Shown: positions 1 to 9,836 of the stretch, one piece after another
Layout: the number at the start of each line of letters is the position of its first letter
Numbering within the stretch: the stretch's first letter is position 1
Assembly (NCBI RefSeq): GCF_014635185.1
Contig: NZ_BMCM01000002.1
Span: 62,001 to 126,000 of the forward strand
Length of the DNA: 64,000 nucleotides
Direction: 5' to 3'
DNA from: Microbacterium murale
Lineage (GTDB): Bacteria; Actinomycetota; Actinomycetes; Actinomycetales; Microbacteriaceae
The notes under the pieces: generated by a model
What the model was told of the DNA's origin: nothing
The model's database searches: none
What the model saw: the letters and a program-made list of their open reading frames with translations, nothing else
Position numbers and translations under genes: made by a program

Positions 1-1266
1 GATGCCCTCGGCGAACAGCTCTTTGCGCGCACGCTCGTACGCATCGAGCCGTCCGAACCGCGCCTGCACGGCCTTGGTCGACGCCATGCCCCACGACTCC
101 TTGTAGATGCGCCCATCGGCGTCGGTCTGCAGCTGACCTGGCGCCTCGATCGTCCCGGCGAACCAGGAGCCGATCATCACGGATGCCGCGCCGGCGGCGA
201 GCGCGAGCGCGACGTCGCGCGGGTAGCGCACTCCCCCGTCCGCCCACACGTGGGCGCCCAGTTCGTGCGCGGCCTGGGCCGTCTCGAGCACGGCGGAGAA
301 CTGCGGGCGTCCGACCGCCGTCATCATGCGCGTGGTGCACATGGCGCCAGGGCCGACCCCGACCTTGAGTATCGACGCTCCGGCATCCACGAGGTCGTTC
401 GCGCCGTCTGCGGTGACGATGTTGCCCGCGACCAGCGGGATGCCGAGGTTCAGAGCCGCGACCGTCGTCAGAGCGCGCAGCATCCCCTCCTGATGACCGT
501 GCGCGGTGTCGAGGACGAGCACATCGACACCGGCTGCAGCGAGCGCCTTGGCTTTGGCGGCCACATCGCCGTTGATACCGATCGCGGCGCCCACCGCCAG
601 ACGCCCGTCCGCATCGACCGCTGGCGTGTACAGCGTCGAGCGCAGTGCACTGCGTGCGCTCAGTGTGCCGATCAGATGGCCGTGACGCTGGATCGTGACG
701 AGCTCGGCGCCCGTCGCGGTGATGACGTCGAAGGCCGCGCGTCCGCTCGTGACGTCTTCAGCATCCAGTGCCGGGGTGCCCGCGTGCACGAGATCTCCCA
801 GCTGCGCATCCGGAAGCGCCGTCGCGAGCCTGGTGGCCGGAAGGATGCCGCGCACTGCTGATGCCTCGACCACGGAGCCTGCGACGCCTTCAGCGACCAC
901 GATGCCGTGACCCGCCGTGGCGGGCATCAGATAGAGCGCTTCCGCAACGGTCGCCGAGGGCGGAAGCACGAGCGGCGTGTCCCACGCGACCGGTTGGCGC
1001 TTCACATCGCGGATGGCGGCATCCAGATCCTGCAGCGGCATGTCCTGCGGGAGGATCCCCAGACCGCCGCGCCGAGCGAGCACTGCGGCGAGCCTGGGGC
1101 CTGTGACCGAGTTCATGTTCGATGCGACCAGGGGGATCGTCGCCGGTGTGCCGTCCCGTGGGGTCAGATCGACCTCGAGCCTGCTGGTGATTTCAGAGCG
1201 ACGTGGCACCAGGAAGACATCCGAATAGGTGAGATCCACGGCAGGTTGCTCGCTGACGAACTTCAT
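1..1266 (-). CDS. guaB1: GuaB1-family IMP dehydrogenase-related protein (probable GMP reductase), 3' end outside window
   Basis: The visible 422 codons form an IMPDH/GMP-reductase barrel interrupted by a CBS-domain region (about residues 95-205). The N-terminal half carries the SNMNSVTG phosphate-site motif. A GVGPGAMCTTRM loop places the catalytic cysteine near residue 310. This matches the actinobacterial GuaB1 group, whose mycobacterial member is reported to work as a CBS-containing GMP reductase in purine salvage (GMP to IMP with NADPH), unlike GuaB2, the true IMPDH. The ATG is preceded by TACCGT at 1273-1278 with a six-base gap, so the mRNA is probably leaderless. It is divergent from kgd. 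The C-terminus lies beyond base 1. The family call is firm; reductase versus dehydrogenase activity is inferred. Confidence 0.88.
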   Translation of the reverse strand, partial: MKFVSEQPAVDLTYSDVFLVPRRSEITSRLEVDLTPRDGTPATIPLVASNMNSVTGPRLAAVLARRGGLGILPQDMPLQDLDAAIRDVKRQPVAWDTPLVLPPSATVAEALYLMPATAGHGIVVAEGVAGSVVEASAVRGILPATRLATALPDAQLGDLVHAGTPALDAEDVTSGRAAFDVITATGAELVTIQRHGHLIGTLSARSALRSTLYTPAVDADGRLAVGAAIGINGDVAAKAKALAAAGVDVLVLDTAHGHQEGMLRALTTVAALNLGIPLVAGNIVTADGANDLVDAGASILKVGVGPGAMCTTRMMTAVGRPQFSAVLETAQAAHELGAHVWADGGVRYPRDVALALAAGAASVMIGSWFAGTIEAPGQLQTDADGRIYKESWGMASTKAVQARFGRLDAYERARKELFAEGI

Positions 1267-1334
1267 ACCCCCACGGTAGCTTCACAGGGTCGGATCGGGC
1301 AGCCGCACTCGCGTATCCGTGCACGAGAACACGT

Positions 1335-1340
1335 TAGGCT
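1335..1340 (+). promoter_or_regulatory. Candidate kgd -10 element
   Basis: TAGGCT, the most frequent -10 hexamer in this window, lies about 80 bases before the kgd GTG. It would give a leader of roughly 75 bases. I see no good -35, so this is a weak call. Confidence 0.35.
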
Positions 1341-1421
1341 AGAGGGTAGAGCGCGCTGACCCGGGGGCCTCCCGTTTCGCGCGTGGACAAAAGCTTCAGC
1401 GATGAAAGAGGGCGATAGCGC

Positions 1422-4400
1422 GTGGCGAACCAGGTGGCCGGCGTCGGGAGTTCAGACGACGGAGATTTCGGAGCCAACTCGTGGCTCGTCGACGAACTCT
1501 ACGAACAGTTCAAGATCGATCGCAACTCCGTCGACAAGGAGTGGTGGCCGATCCTGGAGACCTACAAGCCGGATGCTGCGTCCCCACCAGCCGCGACGGC
1601 GCCTGCACCGCCCTCCGGCGCAGCGTCCGCTGCAGCCGCCGAGCATCCAGTGACCGCGCCGATCCCGGTGATCGGCTCGCAGCCCGTCGCCCGCACCACG
1701 GCGAAGCCCGCCGCCCCGGCGCCGATCCCCGCCCAGGCGCCGAAGCCGGAGGCCAAGACCGCCGAGGAGACGGCCGACGAGGACAAGGCCACTCCGCTTC
1801 GCGGCATGTCCAAGACTCTCGCCGCGAACATGGACCAGTCGCTGACGGTTCCGACCGCGACCAGCGTGCGCACCATCCCGGCGAAGCTGATGATCGACAA
1901 CCGCATCGTCATCAACAACCACATGTCGCGCTCGCGCGGCGGCAAGATCAGCTTCACGCACCTCATCGGCTGGGCCCTGATCCAGACGCTGAAGGAGTTC
2001 CCGAGCCAGAACGTGTTCTACGCCGAGATCGACGGCAAGCCGTCCGTCGTCGCCCCGGCTCATGTGAACCTCGGCATCGCGATCGATCTTCCCAAGCCCG
2101 ACGGCACCCGCGCCCTCATGGTGCCGAGCATCAAGCGCGCCGACACCCTGACATTCACCGAGTACCTGTCCGCGTACGAAGACCTCGTCACCCGTGCGCG
2201 CGCCAACAAGCTCACCGCCGCCGACTTCGCAGGCACCACTGTCTCGCTGACCAACCCCGGCGGCATCGGCACCGTGCACTCCGTGCCGCGGCTCATGAAG
2301 GGCCAGGGCTGCATCATCGGCGCCGGCGCGCTCGAGTACCCTGCCGAGTTCCAGGGCGCGAGTTCGAAGACGCTCGCCGAGCTCGGCATCGGAAAGACCA
2401 TCACGCTCACCAGCACCTACGACCACCGCGTCATCCAGGGTGCCGGTTCCGGCGAGTTCCTCAAGAAGACGCATGAGCTGCTCCTCGGCGAACGCGGATT
2501 CTACGACGACATCTTCGCGGCGCTGCGCATCCCGTACGCGCCGATCCGCTGGAACGCCGACATCGCGGTCGACCTCGCCGAGCGGGTCGACAAGCAGTCC
2601 AGGGTGCAGGAGCTGATCAACTCCTACCGTGTCCGCGGACACCTGATGGCCGACATCGATCCGCTGCAGTACGTGCAGCGTTCGCACCACGACCTCGAGA
2701 TCGAGAGCCACGGCCTCACGTTCTGGGATCTCGACCGGGAATTCGTCACCGGCGGCTTCGGCGGCAAGCGCGTCATGAAGCTGCGCGACATCCTCGGTGT
2801 GCTGCGCGACTCGTACTGCCGCACACTCGGCATCGAGTACATGCACATCCAGGATCCTGAACAGCGTCGCTGGTTCCAGGAGCAGGTCGAGGTCAAGTAC
2901 CAGAAGCCGGGCCACGACGAGCAGCTGCGGGTGCTCCGCAAGCTCAACGAGGCCGAGGCGTTCGAGACGTTCCTGCAGACCAAGTTCGTGGGTCAGAAGC
3001 GCTTCTCGCTCGAGGGCGGCGAATCGCTGATCCCGCTGCTCGACGAGATTCTCCAGGGTGCCGCCGCAGGCGGTCTCGAGGGCGCCGCGATCGGGATGGC
3101 CCACCGCGGCCGGCTGAACGTGCTCACCAACATCGCCGGCAAGACGTACGGACAGGTGTTCCGCGAGTTCGAGGGTCTTCAGGCCACGGGCAACAAGCGC
3201 GGCTCCGGTGACGTGAAGTACCACCTCGGAACTCAGGGCACGTTCATCGCCGACGACAAGTCGGAGTTGCCGGTGTACCTCGCGGCGAACCCCTCGCATC
3301 TCGAGACCGTCGATGGCGTGCTCGAGGGCATCGTGCGCGCCAAGCAGGACCGCAAGCCGATCGGCACGTTCTCGTGGCTGCCGATCCTCGTGCACGGTGA
3401 CGCGGCCTTCGCCGGCCAGGGCGTCGTGGTAGAGACGCTGCAGATGGCGCAACTGCGCGGTTACCGCACGGGTGGCACGATCCACGTCGTCGTCAACAAC
3501 CAGGTCGGCTTCACCACGACGCCGACGGATGCTCGTACCTCGGTGTATGCGACCGACGTCGCCAAGACGACTCAGGCGCCGATCTTCCACGTCAACGGCG
3601 ATGACCCCGAGTCGGTCATCCACGTCGCACAGCTCGCCTTCGAATACCGTGAGCGCTTCCACCGCGACGTCGTGATCGATCTCGTCTGCTACCGCCGTCG
3701 CGGCCACAACGAGGGTGACGATCCCTCGATGACGCAGCCGCTCATGACCGACCTCATCCAGGAGAAGCGCTCGGTGCGCAAGCTCTACACCGAGGCTCTG
3801 GTCGGCCGCGGTGACATCACAGAGGAAGAATACGACCAGGCCAAGGACGACTTCCAACGTCGTCTCGAGGTCGCGTTCGCCGAGACGCATGCGGCGGAGA
3901 CCGGCGCTACGCCGATCGCTCCGGATCTCGTCCCCGTCGACGAGATCACCGGCGAACCCGATGTGACCGGCGTCTCCGCCGAGGTGGTCAGTCTCATCGG
4001 AGAGGCGTTCGCCAACAAGCCGGAGGGCTTCACCGTGCACCCGAAGATCCAGCAGCTGCTGGACAAGCGGGTCGAGATGACGCGCAGCGGCAACATCGAC
4101 TGGGGCTTCGGCGAGCTGCTCGCGTTCGGCTCGCTGCTCGTCGAGGGCACCCCGGTGCGTCTCGCGGGTCAGGACTCCAGGCGCGGTACCTTCGTGCAGC
4201 GTCACGCCGTCATGCACGATCGCGCGAACGGCCAGGAGTGGTTGCCGCTTGCGAATCTCTCCGAGAACCAGGGGCGTTTCTTCGTCTACGACTCCCTGCT
4301 GAGCGAATACGCCGCGATGGCGTACGAGTACGGCTACTCGGTCGAGGCGCCTGAGGCTCTCGTGCTGTGGGAGGCGCAGTTCGGCGATTTCGCGAACACG

Positions 4401-5114
4401 GCGCAGGCTGTCATCGACGAGTACATCTCCTCAGCCGAGCAGAAGTGGGGCCAGCAGTCCAGTGTCACGCTGCTGCTGCCGCACGGCTACGAGGGCCAGG
4501 GACCGGATCACTCGTCCGCACGCATCGAGCGCTTCCTGCAGCTGTGCGCGCAGGACAACATGACCGTCGCCCGTCCGTCGACTCCTGCCTCGCACTTCCA
4601 CCTGCTGCGGCGCCAGGCCTACGCCCGTCCGCGCCGCCCTCTGATCGTTTTCACACCGAAGGCGATGCTGCGTCTTCGCGGTGCGACCAGCAAGGTCGAG
4701 GACTTCACCCAGGGACGCTTCGAACCGCTGATCGACGACCACCGCGAGTTGGACCGCGAGAGCGTGAAGCGCATTCTCGTGCACTCCGGCAAGGTGCACT
4801 GGGATCTTCGCAGCGAGCTCGACAAGAACCCTAACCCCGAGATCGCGCTGGTACGGCTCGAGCAGTTGTACCCGACGCCGATCGACGAGCTCAAGGCGAT
4901 CACGAACACCTACCCCAACGCCGAACTGGTGTGGGTTCAGGAAGAGCCGGAGAACCAGGGAGCGTGGCCGTTCCTCGCGCTCGCGTTCGACGCAGTGCGC
5001 GAGCGCGGTTTCCGCGTCGTCTCGCGCGCAGCCTCGGCATCACCCGCGGCCGGATCCTCCAAGGTGCACGCCGCAGAGCAGGCCGACCTGCTCAAGCGTG
5101 CCCTGACCCTCTGA
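1422..5114 (+). CDS. kgd: Multifunctional 2-oxoglutarate dehydrogenase/decarboxylase (E1o-E2 fusion)
   Basis: This 1230-residue protein fuses a dihydrolipoyl succinyltransferase (E2) catalytic domain to a complete ThDP-dependent E1, the actinobacterial Kgd/OdhA arrangement of the TCA cycle. An N-terminal E1-type helical segment (residues 1-45) is followed by an Ala/Pro-rich linker to about 115. The E2 domain (120-355) ends with DHRVIQGAGSG, which holds the active-site histidine near 335. The E1 part shows HRGRLNV near 560, GDAAFAGQG near 659 and NNQVGFTT. There is no lipoyl domain, as expected, because such proteins borrow it from another E2. GTG start with AAAGAGGG about 10 bases upstream. 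The family is often restrained by a GarA/OdhI FHA protein, which is not in the window. Convergent with the Eis-like gene. Confidence 0.96.
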   Translation: MANQVAGVGSSDDGDFGANSWLVDELYEQFKIDRNSVDKEWWPILETYKPDAASPPAATAPAPPSGAASAAAAEHPVTAPIPVIGSQPVARTTAKPAAPAPIPAQAPKPEAKTAEETADEDKATPLRGMSKTLAANMDQSLTVPTATSVRTIPAKLMIDNRIVINNHMSRSRGGKISFTHLIGWALIQTLKEFPSQNVFYAEIDGKPSVVAPAHVNLGIAIDLPKPDGTRALMVPSIKRADTLTFTEYLSAYEDLVTRARANKLTAADFAGTTVSLTNPGGIGTVHSVPRLMKGQGCIIGAGALEYPAEFQGASSKTLAELGIGKTITLTSTYDHRVIQGAGSGEFLKKTHELLLGERGFYDDIFAALRIPYAPIRWNADIAVDLAERVDKQSRVQELINSYRVRGHLMADIDPLQYVQRSHHDLEIESHGLTFWDLDREFVTGGFGGKRVMKLRDILGVLRDSYCRTLGIEYMHIQDPEQRRWFQEQVEVKYQKPGHDEQLRVLRKLNEAEAFETFLQTKFVGQKRFSLEGGESLIPLLDEILQGAAAGGLEGAAIGMAHRGRLNVLTNIAGKTYGQVFREFEGLQATGNKRGSGDVKYHLGTQGTFIADDKSELPVYLAANPSHLETVDGVLEGIVRAKQDRKPIGTFSWLPILVHGDAAFAGQGVVVETLQMAQLRGYRTGGTIHVVVNNQVGFTTTPTDARTSVYATDVAKTTQAPIFHVNGDDPESVIHVAQLAFEYRERFHRDVVIDLVCYRRRGHNEGDDPSMTQPLMTDLIQEKRSVRKLYTEALVGRGDITEEEYDQAKDDFQRRLEVAFAETHAAETGATPIAPDLVPVDEITGEPDVTGVSAEVVSLIGEAFANKPEGFTVHPKIQQLLDKRVEMTRSGNIDWGFGELLAFGSLLVEGTPVRLAGQDSRRGTFVQRHAVMHDRANGQEWLPLANLSENQGRFFVYDSLLSEYAAMAYEYGYSVEAPEALVLWEAQFGDFANTAQAVIDEYISSAEQKWGQQSSVTLLLPHGYEGQGPDHSSARIERFLQLCAQDNMTVARPSTPASHFHLLRRQAYARPRRPLIVFTPKAMLRLRGATSKVEDFTQGRFEPLIDDHRELDRESVKRILVHSGKVHWDLRSELDKNPNPEIALVRLEQLYPTPIDELKAITNTYPNAELVWVQEEPENQGAWPFLALAFDAVRERGFRVVSRAASASPAAGSSKVHAAEQADLLKRALTL

Positions 5115-5120
5115 CGCCAG

Positions 5121-5160
5121 GGTTCCCGCTGCTCAGTACCAGATACCGAGCAGCGGGACC
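5121..5160. terminator. Bidirectional terminator between kgd and the Eis-like gene
   Basis: A 13-bp stem with one bulged T (arms 5121-5134 and 5148-5160, 13-base loop) begins just after the kgd stop and runs into the last codons of the convergent gene. No long T-tract follows, which is usual in GC-rich actinobacteria. Confidence 0.55.
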
Positions 5161-6425
5161 TCTGCGGCGCGGAATGCGTCGTCGACGGATGCTGCGACTT
5201 CCGCAGTAATGCTCAGCAGGCCTGCGGCCCGAAGCTGCACGGCACTCACTCCCCCGGCGTAGAGCGCTGACAGCGTCGCCACGTCGAGGACCACGTCGGC
5301 GGCGGCATCGTCCGCGGACGTGACGGTCGCGTGCCCGCCGTCTGCGGTGAGCCGCCAGGAGCCGGCGGCGAAGCCGAGCGAGTCGGCCACGCGGAACACC
5401 AGATCGATCGGCGCGCGGTACGTACGCGCGGAGAGCGCTGCGGGAACGTCGAGGATGCGCAGCCAGCCGTGATCATGCACGACGACTTCCACGCCACGGC
5501 GGTCGGCGACGAGCCACGGCAGAGGGTCATCGATCGGGCGGAGATCGACGCTCACCTTGTCGACCAGGTCATGCTGCAGCGCGAAGCCCCAGAGCGCGGT
5601 GAGCGCATCGGAGGTCACGGCGGAGAGGTGGAAGATCGTCATCTCCGAACGGAAGACGCCGGGGATCTCGGCGAGCTTGTACGCCATCACGCCCCGCACC
5701 GCACCGCTCTCGTCGAGATAGCGGACGCCGCGCACCGCCGCGGCGGACGGATGATCCGGCGTCAACCCCGCCGCCCTCTCCCAGCGCAGATTCCACCCCG
5801 CGATCTGGCCGGAACGCCGGGTACGCTCCACCTCGTGCAGCGTCGAGAGGTGATCTCTCAACGTCTCCTTGTCGATGTACTCCACCCGGCCGGCGGGTGT
5901 GGTGGCGCTCCAACCGGCGCGACGGGTGTCGACGGTGATCCGCGCCACCGGGATGGCCGGAGCGAACCCGTAGCGGCCGTAGATCGTCGCCTCGGACGCG
6001 GTGAGCCCGGCGATCGGGACACCGGCGTATGCCGCGGTTCGCAGCTCGCCCTCGAGCAGAGCACGCGCGATGCCGCGCCGCCGGTGAGTGCCGGAGACCG
6101 TCACGGAGCTGATCGCCCACATGTCGACCTCGCCACCCGGGACGGTGAGCGGCGTGATCCATGAGTTCACCGTCGCCACAGGCAGAGTGCTCGCCTCGGC
6201 GCCGGCCTCGAACACGCCGATGTTGCGACGGTCCTTCAGGGCGGCGGTCGTCGACGCAACAGCCTCGGCGGTGGGCTCGGAGTCGAGGAAACCCCGCGCA
6301 TCGGCACGGAAGAACGCCTCGGCCTCGGCCGGCGACGACATGTCGATCATCCGGTACGTGAGGTGCTGGCCGCCCAGCCGCTCGACGGACGTGGGGTCGG
6401 CTGGGATGCTGCGCGCGTCGGTCAT
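5133..6425 (-). CDS. Eis-like GNAT family N-acetyltransferase
   Basis: At 430 residues it has the Eis layout: an N-terminal GNAT domain with the acetyl-CoA loop (RRRGIARAL), a second GNAT-like domain, and a C-terminal sterol-carrier-like domain. The conserved EATIYGRYGFAPA stretch supplies the tyrosine used as general acid in the family. The protein ends in LLGIWY, so the terminal carboxylate proposed as general base sits on Tyr rather than the Phe of M. tuberculosis Eis. Eis enzymes acetylate amines, including aminoglycosides and lysines; the substrate here is unknown. TAGGGT at 6432-6437, six bases before the ATG, indicates a leaderless start. Convergent with kgd. Confidence 0.85.
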   Translation of the reverse strand: MTDARSIPADPTSVERLGGQHLTYRMIDMSSPAEAEAFFRADARGFLDSEPTAEAVASTTAALKDRRNIGVFEAGAEASTLPVATVNSWITPLTVPGGEVDMWAISSVTVSGTHRRRGIARALLEGELRTAAYAGVPIAGLTASEATIYGRYGFAPAIPVARITVDTRRAGWSATTPAGRVEYIDKETLRDHLSTLHEVERTRRSGQIAGWNLRWERAAGLTPDHPSAAAVRGVRYLDESGAVRGVMAYKLAEIPGVFRSEMTIFHLSAVTSDALTALWGFALQHDLVDKVSVDLRPIDDPLPWLVADRRGVEVVVHDHGWLRILDVPAALSARTYRAPIDLVFRVADSLGFAAGSWRLTADGGHATVTSADDAAADVVLDVATLSALYAGGVSAVQLRAAGLLSITAEVAASVDDAFRAAEVPLLGIWY

Positions 6426-6471
6426 CCCTCCACCCTAAAGGCAGCCGCCGACTCCGCGTCAGAGCGAGGAC

Positions 6472-6717
6472 TCAGTGCGCGGCGACCTGCGCGGCGCGCA
6501 GCTTGGCGAGCACCAGATCGCGCAGCTCCTCCGGAGCCGTCTCCTTGCATGCACGCGCCACGACCTCGGTGAGGGTGCTGGCGACGAGAGCCTCGCCCTG
6601 GCAGGACGGGCAGTTCTCGATGTGCTCGCGGATCTGGGTGTGCTCAGTCTTGCACACCTCGTTGCGGAGGTACTCCTCCAGATCCTGACGGGCCTTGTCG
6701 CAGCCGCAGTCGCTCAT
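6472..6717 (-). CDS. rsrA: Mycothiol-system anti-sigma factor RsrA
   Basis: This 81-residue zinc-binding anti-sigma protein carries the ZAS signature HIENCPSC (H-x3-C-x2-C) plus upstream cysteines in CGC and VCK. In Streptomyces, RsrA binds and silences SigR until oxidants form a disulfide and release the sigma factor. The ATG overlaps the sigR stop (ATGA, 6714-6717), so the pair is translationally coupled, as expected for a stoichiometric sigma/anti-sigma couple. Confidence 0.95.
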   Translation of the reverse strand: MSDCGCDKARQDLEEYLRNEVCKTEHTQIREHIENCPSCQGEALVASTLTEVVARACKETAPEELRDLVLAKLRAAQVAAH

Positions 6718-7376
6718 TTCTTGCTCCTCGTACCAGCCGCGGCGATTCCTCGCTCAGCGGCATAATCGGACAGCAACTCGCGCAGCATTCGCCTGCCACG
6801 GTGCAGGCGGCTCATCACGGTGCCGATGGGGGTCTTCATGATGTCGGCGATCTCCTGGTACGCGAATCCCTCCACGTCAGCCAGGTACACCGCCAGTCGG
6901 AAGTCCTCCGGGACCTCCTGCAGGGCATCCTTCACGACGGATGCCGGCATGCGATCGATCGCCTCAGCCTCAGCCGAACGGCTGTGCGACGCGGTGGTCG
7001 ATTCCGCACCGCCCATCTGCCAGTCCTCGAGCTCGTCGATCGTGCCCTGGAACGGCTCGCGCTGCTTCTTGCGATAGATGTTGATGTACGTGTTCGTGAG
7101 AATGCGGTACAGCCAGGCCTTCAGATTGGTGCCCTGTGTGAAAGAGGCCCACGACGCGAAGGCCTTCACGAAGGTCTCCTGCACCAGGTCAGCGGCGTCG
7201 GCGGGGTTGCGCGTCATGCGCATAGCCGCCGCATACAGCTGATCCATGAAGGGGATCGCCTGTTCCTCGAACTCGCGCCGAGCGTCGCCGACCGTGTCGG
7301 CGGGTGCCATGTCATCCATCACGGGCCAGTCTAGGCCGGTGATGTCCGTGATCCCGCTTTCCAGCGTTGCGAGCAT
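6714..7376 (-). CDS. sigR: ECF RNA polymerase sigma factor SigR (SigH class)
   Basis: The 220 residues comprise region 2 ([14 protein letters not shown], then [20 protein letters not shown]) and region 4 (LPED-like segment, [32 protein letters not shown]). It directs the thiol-oxidative stress regulon, normally including thioredoxin and mycothiol genes. The start was chosen at 7376 because AAGGAG lies eight bases upstream; a longer open frame upstream is antisense to aroA. A SigR-type promoter at 7420-7445 fits positive autoregulation. Directly followed by rsrA. Confidence 0.94.
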   Translation of the reverse strand: MLATLESGITDITGLDWPVMDDMAPADTVGDARREFEEQAIPFMDQLYAAAMRMTRNPADAADLVQETFVKAFASWASFTQGTNLKAWLYRILTNTYINIYRKKQREPFQGTIDELEDWQMGGAESTTASHSRSAEAEAIDRMPASVVKDALQEVPEDFRLAVYLADVEGFAYQEIADIMKTPIGTVMSRLHRGRRMLRELLSDYAAERGIAAAGTRSKK

Positions 7377-7419
7377 ACGTTCTCCTTCTCGGCGCGTGCC
7401 CCGCCGTTCACTAAGGTGG

Positions 7420-7445
7420 AACCGATGAGCGACACTCGGTATTCC
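7420..7445 (-). promoter_or_regulatory. SigR-dependent autoregulatory promoter of sigR-rsrA
   Basis: On the minus strand GGAAT (7445-7441), then 18 bases, then GTT (7422-7420) matches the SigR/SigH consensus GGAAT-N18/19-GTT. It predicts transcription from about 7413, a leader of roughly 37 bases. The element spans the start codon of the divergent aroA. Confidence 0.75.
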
Positions 7446-8750
7446 ACCTCCCCTGCCAGGGGCGCCTACAGTGCGCCCGTAGCCGCCGGTGCTGCGCACT
7501 CGACGCTGACCATTCCGGGGTCGAAGTCGCTCACCAACCGCGAACTGATCATCGCCGCGATCGCAGACGGCCCCGGTCGCCTGACTGCGCCGCTGCATTC
7601 GGACGACTCCCGGCGCATGGTCGACGCGCTGCGCTCGCTGGGCGTCAGCATCGAGGAGATCGAGGGCGAAGGCGAGTTCGGGCCGGATCTGCTCGTGACC
7701 CCAGGGCATCTGCGCGGCGGCGGCACGGTCGACTGCGGCCAGGCGGGCACCGTCATGCGCTTCATCGCGCCGATCGCCGGCCTCGCCGGCGAGGACGTCC
7801 ATCTCACCGCGCATGAGACCGCGCTGCACCGCCCCATGGGCGCGATGATCACCGCACTTCGCGACCTCGGAGTCGATATCGACGACGAAGGCACCTGGTC
7901 TCTCCCGTTCACCATTCGCGGTCATGGCCGCATCCGCGGGGGTCGGATCGAGATCGACGCCTCCGCATCGAGTCAGTTCGTCTCCGGCCTGCTGCTGGCC
8001 GCTCCTCGATTCGATGTCGGCCTGCACCTCGTGCACACCGGCGAGCACCTGCCGAGCCTTCCGCACATCGACATGACCATCGAGTCCCTGAGCCGCCGCG
8101 GCATCCGCATCGAGCGTCCCGCCGCCGGGGAATGGCTCGTCGAGGCGGGCGTCCCGCGGGCGAAGGAGATCGCGATCGAGCCGGATCTCTCCAATGCGGC
8201 TCCGTTCCTCGCCGCGGCGATGGTGACCGGCGGTGAGGTCTCGGTCACCGGCTGGCCGCTGCATTCCACTCAGCCCGGTGCGCTGCTGCCCGACATCCTG
8301 CAGGCGATGGGTGCGCACGTCGGCCGCCACAGCGGCACGATGACCGTGCGCGCCGGCGACGGCATCCGCGGCCTCGATCTCGACCTCTCCGCGGCCAGCG
8401 AGCTGTCCCCCACCATCGTCGGACTCGCTGCTTTCGCGGACGGCCCGACGACGATCCGCGGGATCGGACACATCCGCATGCACGAGACCGACCGCATCGC
8501 GGCGCTGATCGGCAACCTCACCGCGCTGGGCGGCGAGGTGGAGGAACTGTCGGACGGCCTGCGGATCATCCCGCGGCCGCTGCACGGCGGAATCTGGTCC
8601 TCTCACCACGACCACCGCATCGCGACGACGGGCGCTCTGGTCGGACTGCGCGTGCCCGACGTTCAGATCGACGACATCGGCACGACGGCGAAGACCCTTC
8701 CGGAGTTCACGCAACTCTGGGAACGGATGCTGGGAGGCACCTCCGCGTGA
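7425..8750 (+). CDS. aroA: 3-phosphoshikimate 1-carboxyvinyltransferase (EPSP synthase)
   Basis: The 441-residue enzyme joins shikimate-3-phosphate and PEP in aromatic amino-acid synthesis. Visible motifs are [10 protein letters not shown] (about 31-40), GQAGTVMRF, the [12 protein letters not shown] segment, and SSHHDHRIA near the C-terminus. The start was set at ATG 7425 because TAAGGT (7412-7417) ends seven bases upstream, implying a leaderless mRNA; an in-frame GTG at 7416 falls inside the promoter. It is translationally coupled to rsgA (GTGA overlap), a frequent pairing in actinobacteria, where the two genes sit beside sigR-rsrA. Confidence 0.96.
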   Translation: MSDTRYSTSPARGAYSAPVAAGAAHSTLTIPGSKSLTNRELIIAAIADGPGRLTAPLHSDDSRRMVDALRSLGVSIEEIEGEGEFGPDLLVTPGHLRGGGTVDCGQAGTVMRFIAPIAGLAGEDVHLTAHETALHRPMGAMITALRDLGVDIDDEGTWSLPFTIRGHGRIRGGRIEIDASASSQFVSGLLLAAPRFDVGLHLVHTGEHLPSLPHIDMTIESLSRRGIRIERPAAGEWLVEAGVPRAKEIAIEPDLSNAAPFLAAAMVTGGEVSVTGWPLHSTQPGALLPDILQAMGAHVGRHSGTMTVRAGDGIRGLDLDLSAASELSPTIVGLAAFADGPTTIRGIGHIRMHETDRIAALIGNLTALGGEVEELSDGLRIIPRPLHGGIWSSHHDHRIATTGALVGLRVPDVQIDDIGTTAKTLPEFTQLWERMLGGTSA

Positions 8751-9826
8751 GCTGGCTCGACCCTGACGACGACCTCGACGGCGACTTCGAGGACTTCGAC
8801 GAGAGCAGCATCCGGATGCGGCCCAATCCCAAGGCGAACCGTCCGCGCACCAAACGCCGTCCTGCCCACGACGACGCGCAGATCGGTCGAGTGCTCGGTG
8901 TCGACCGTGGACGCTACAGCGTGATGCTCGATGAGGGCACCGATGACGAGCGCACGATCACCACCACGCGAGCCAGGGAGCTGCGGCGCATGCCCGTCGT
9001 CACCGGCGATCAGGCACGCGTGGTGGGCGACACATCGGGCGATGAGGGCACCCTGGCGCGCATCGTGGGGATCGTCGAGCGCTCGTCGCTCCTGCGTCGC
9101 AGCGCCGACGACACCGACCAGGTGGAGCGCGTGATCGTGGCCAACGCCGATCAGATGCTGATCGTCGTCGCCGCTGCCGATCCTGAGCCGCGTGCCCGCC
9201 TGGTCGATCGATACCTCGTGGCGGCGCTGGATGCCGGCGTCCGTCCGCTCCTCGTCGTCACCAAGACCGATCTCGCCGACCCTGCGCAGTTCCTGTCGCA
9301 CTTCGACGGACTCGACCTGCGTGTGTTCACGAGCGCACAGGAGGAGATGCCGACTGACGAGATCGGCGCGGCGCTGATCGGGCACTCGACCGTGTTCGTC
9401 GGCCACTCCGGCGTCGGCAAGTCGACTCTCGTGAACGCGCTCGTCCCGTCCGCCGGACGCGCGACGGGACATGTGAACCAGGTGACGGGCCGTGGACGCC
9501 ACACCTCCTCATCGACGGTCTCGCTGCGCTACGTGAGTCCCGGGGGCACCGGATGGGTGATCGACACGCCGGGCGTGCGCTCCTTCGGCCTGGGACATGT
9601 CGACCCGGCGAACATCCTCGCGTCGTTCACCGAGCTCGCCGAGATCGCCGAGAACTGCCCTCGAGGATGCACCCACCTGACCGATGCGCCCGACTGCGCG
9701 TTGATCGAGGCCGCCGAGCGCGGCGAACTCAGTCCGGCGACCCTCTCGCGCCTGGACTCGCTGCAGCGTCTTCTGCAGACGTTCGCCGACAAGGCAGAGG
9801 CCAGTTCCGGGTCATCGCCTCGGTAG
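8747..9826 (+). CDS. rsgA: Ribosome small-subunit-dependent GTPase A
   Basis: RsgA is a late-acting GTPase in 30S subunit maturation. The 359 residues show an acidic N-terminal extension, an OB-fold, and the circularly permuted GTPase order: TKTD (G4) precedes [12 protein letters not shown] (G1, about residues 222-233) and DTPGVRSF (G3). The C-terminal zinc site is ENCPRGCTH followed by CAL. The GTG start overlaps the aroA stop by four bases. Confidence 0.95.
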   Translation: MSWLDPDDDLDGDFEDFDESSIRMRPNPKANRPRTKRRPAHDDAQIGRVLGVDRGRYSVMLDEGTDDERTITTTRARELRRMPVVTGDQARVVGDTSGDEGTLARIVGIVERSSLLRRSADDTDQVERVIVANADQMLIVVAAADPEPRARLVDRYLVAALDAGVRPLLVVTKTDLADPAQFLSHFDGLDLRVFTSAQEEMPTDEIGAALIGHSTVFVGHSGVGKSTLVNALVPSAGRATGHVNQVTGRGRHTSSSTVSLRYVSPGGTGWVIDTPGVRSFGLGHVDPANILASFTELAEIAENCPRGCTHLTDAPDCALIEAAERGELSPATLSRLDSLQRLLQTFADKAEASSGSSPR

Positions 9827-9836
9827 GCTGGAGGGC

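Noticed and set aside
1452-4217. A 921-codon open frame antisense to kgd
   Set aside because: It mirrors the third-position GC bias of kgd, has no recognisable domain and no start signal; kgd is unmistakable on the other strand.
7377-8714. Long upstream extension of the sigR reading frame
   Set aside because: It is antisense to aroA. A good Shine-Dalgarno and the SigR promoter put the start at 7376.
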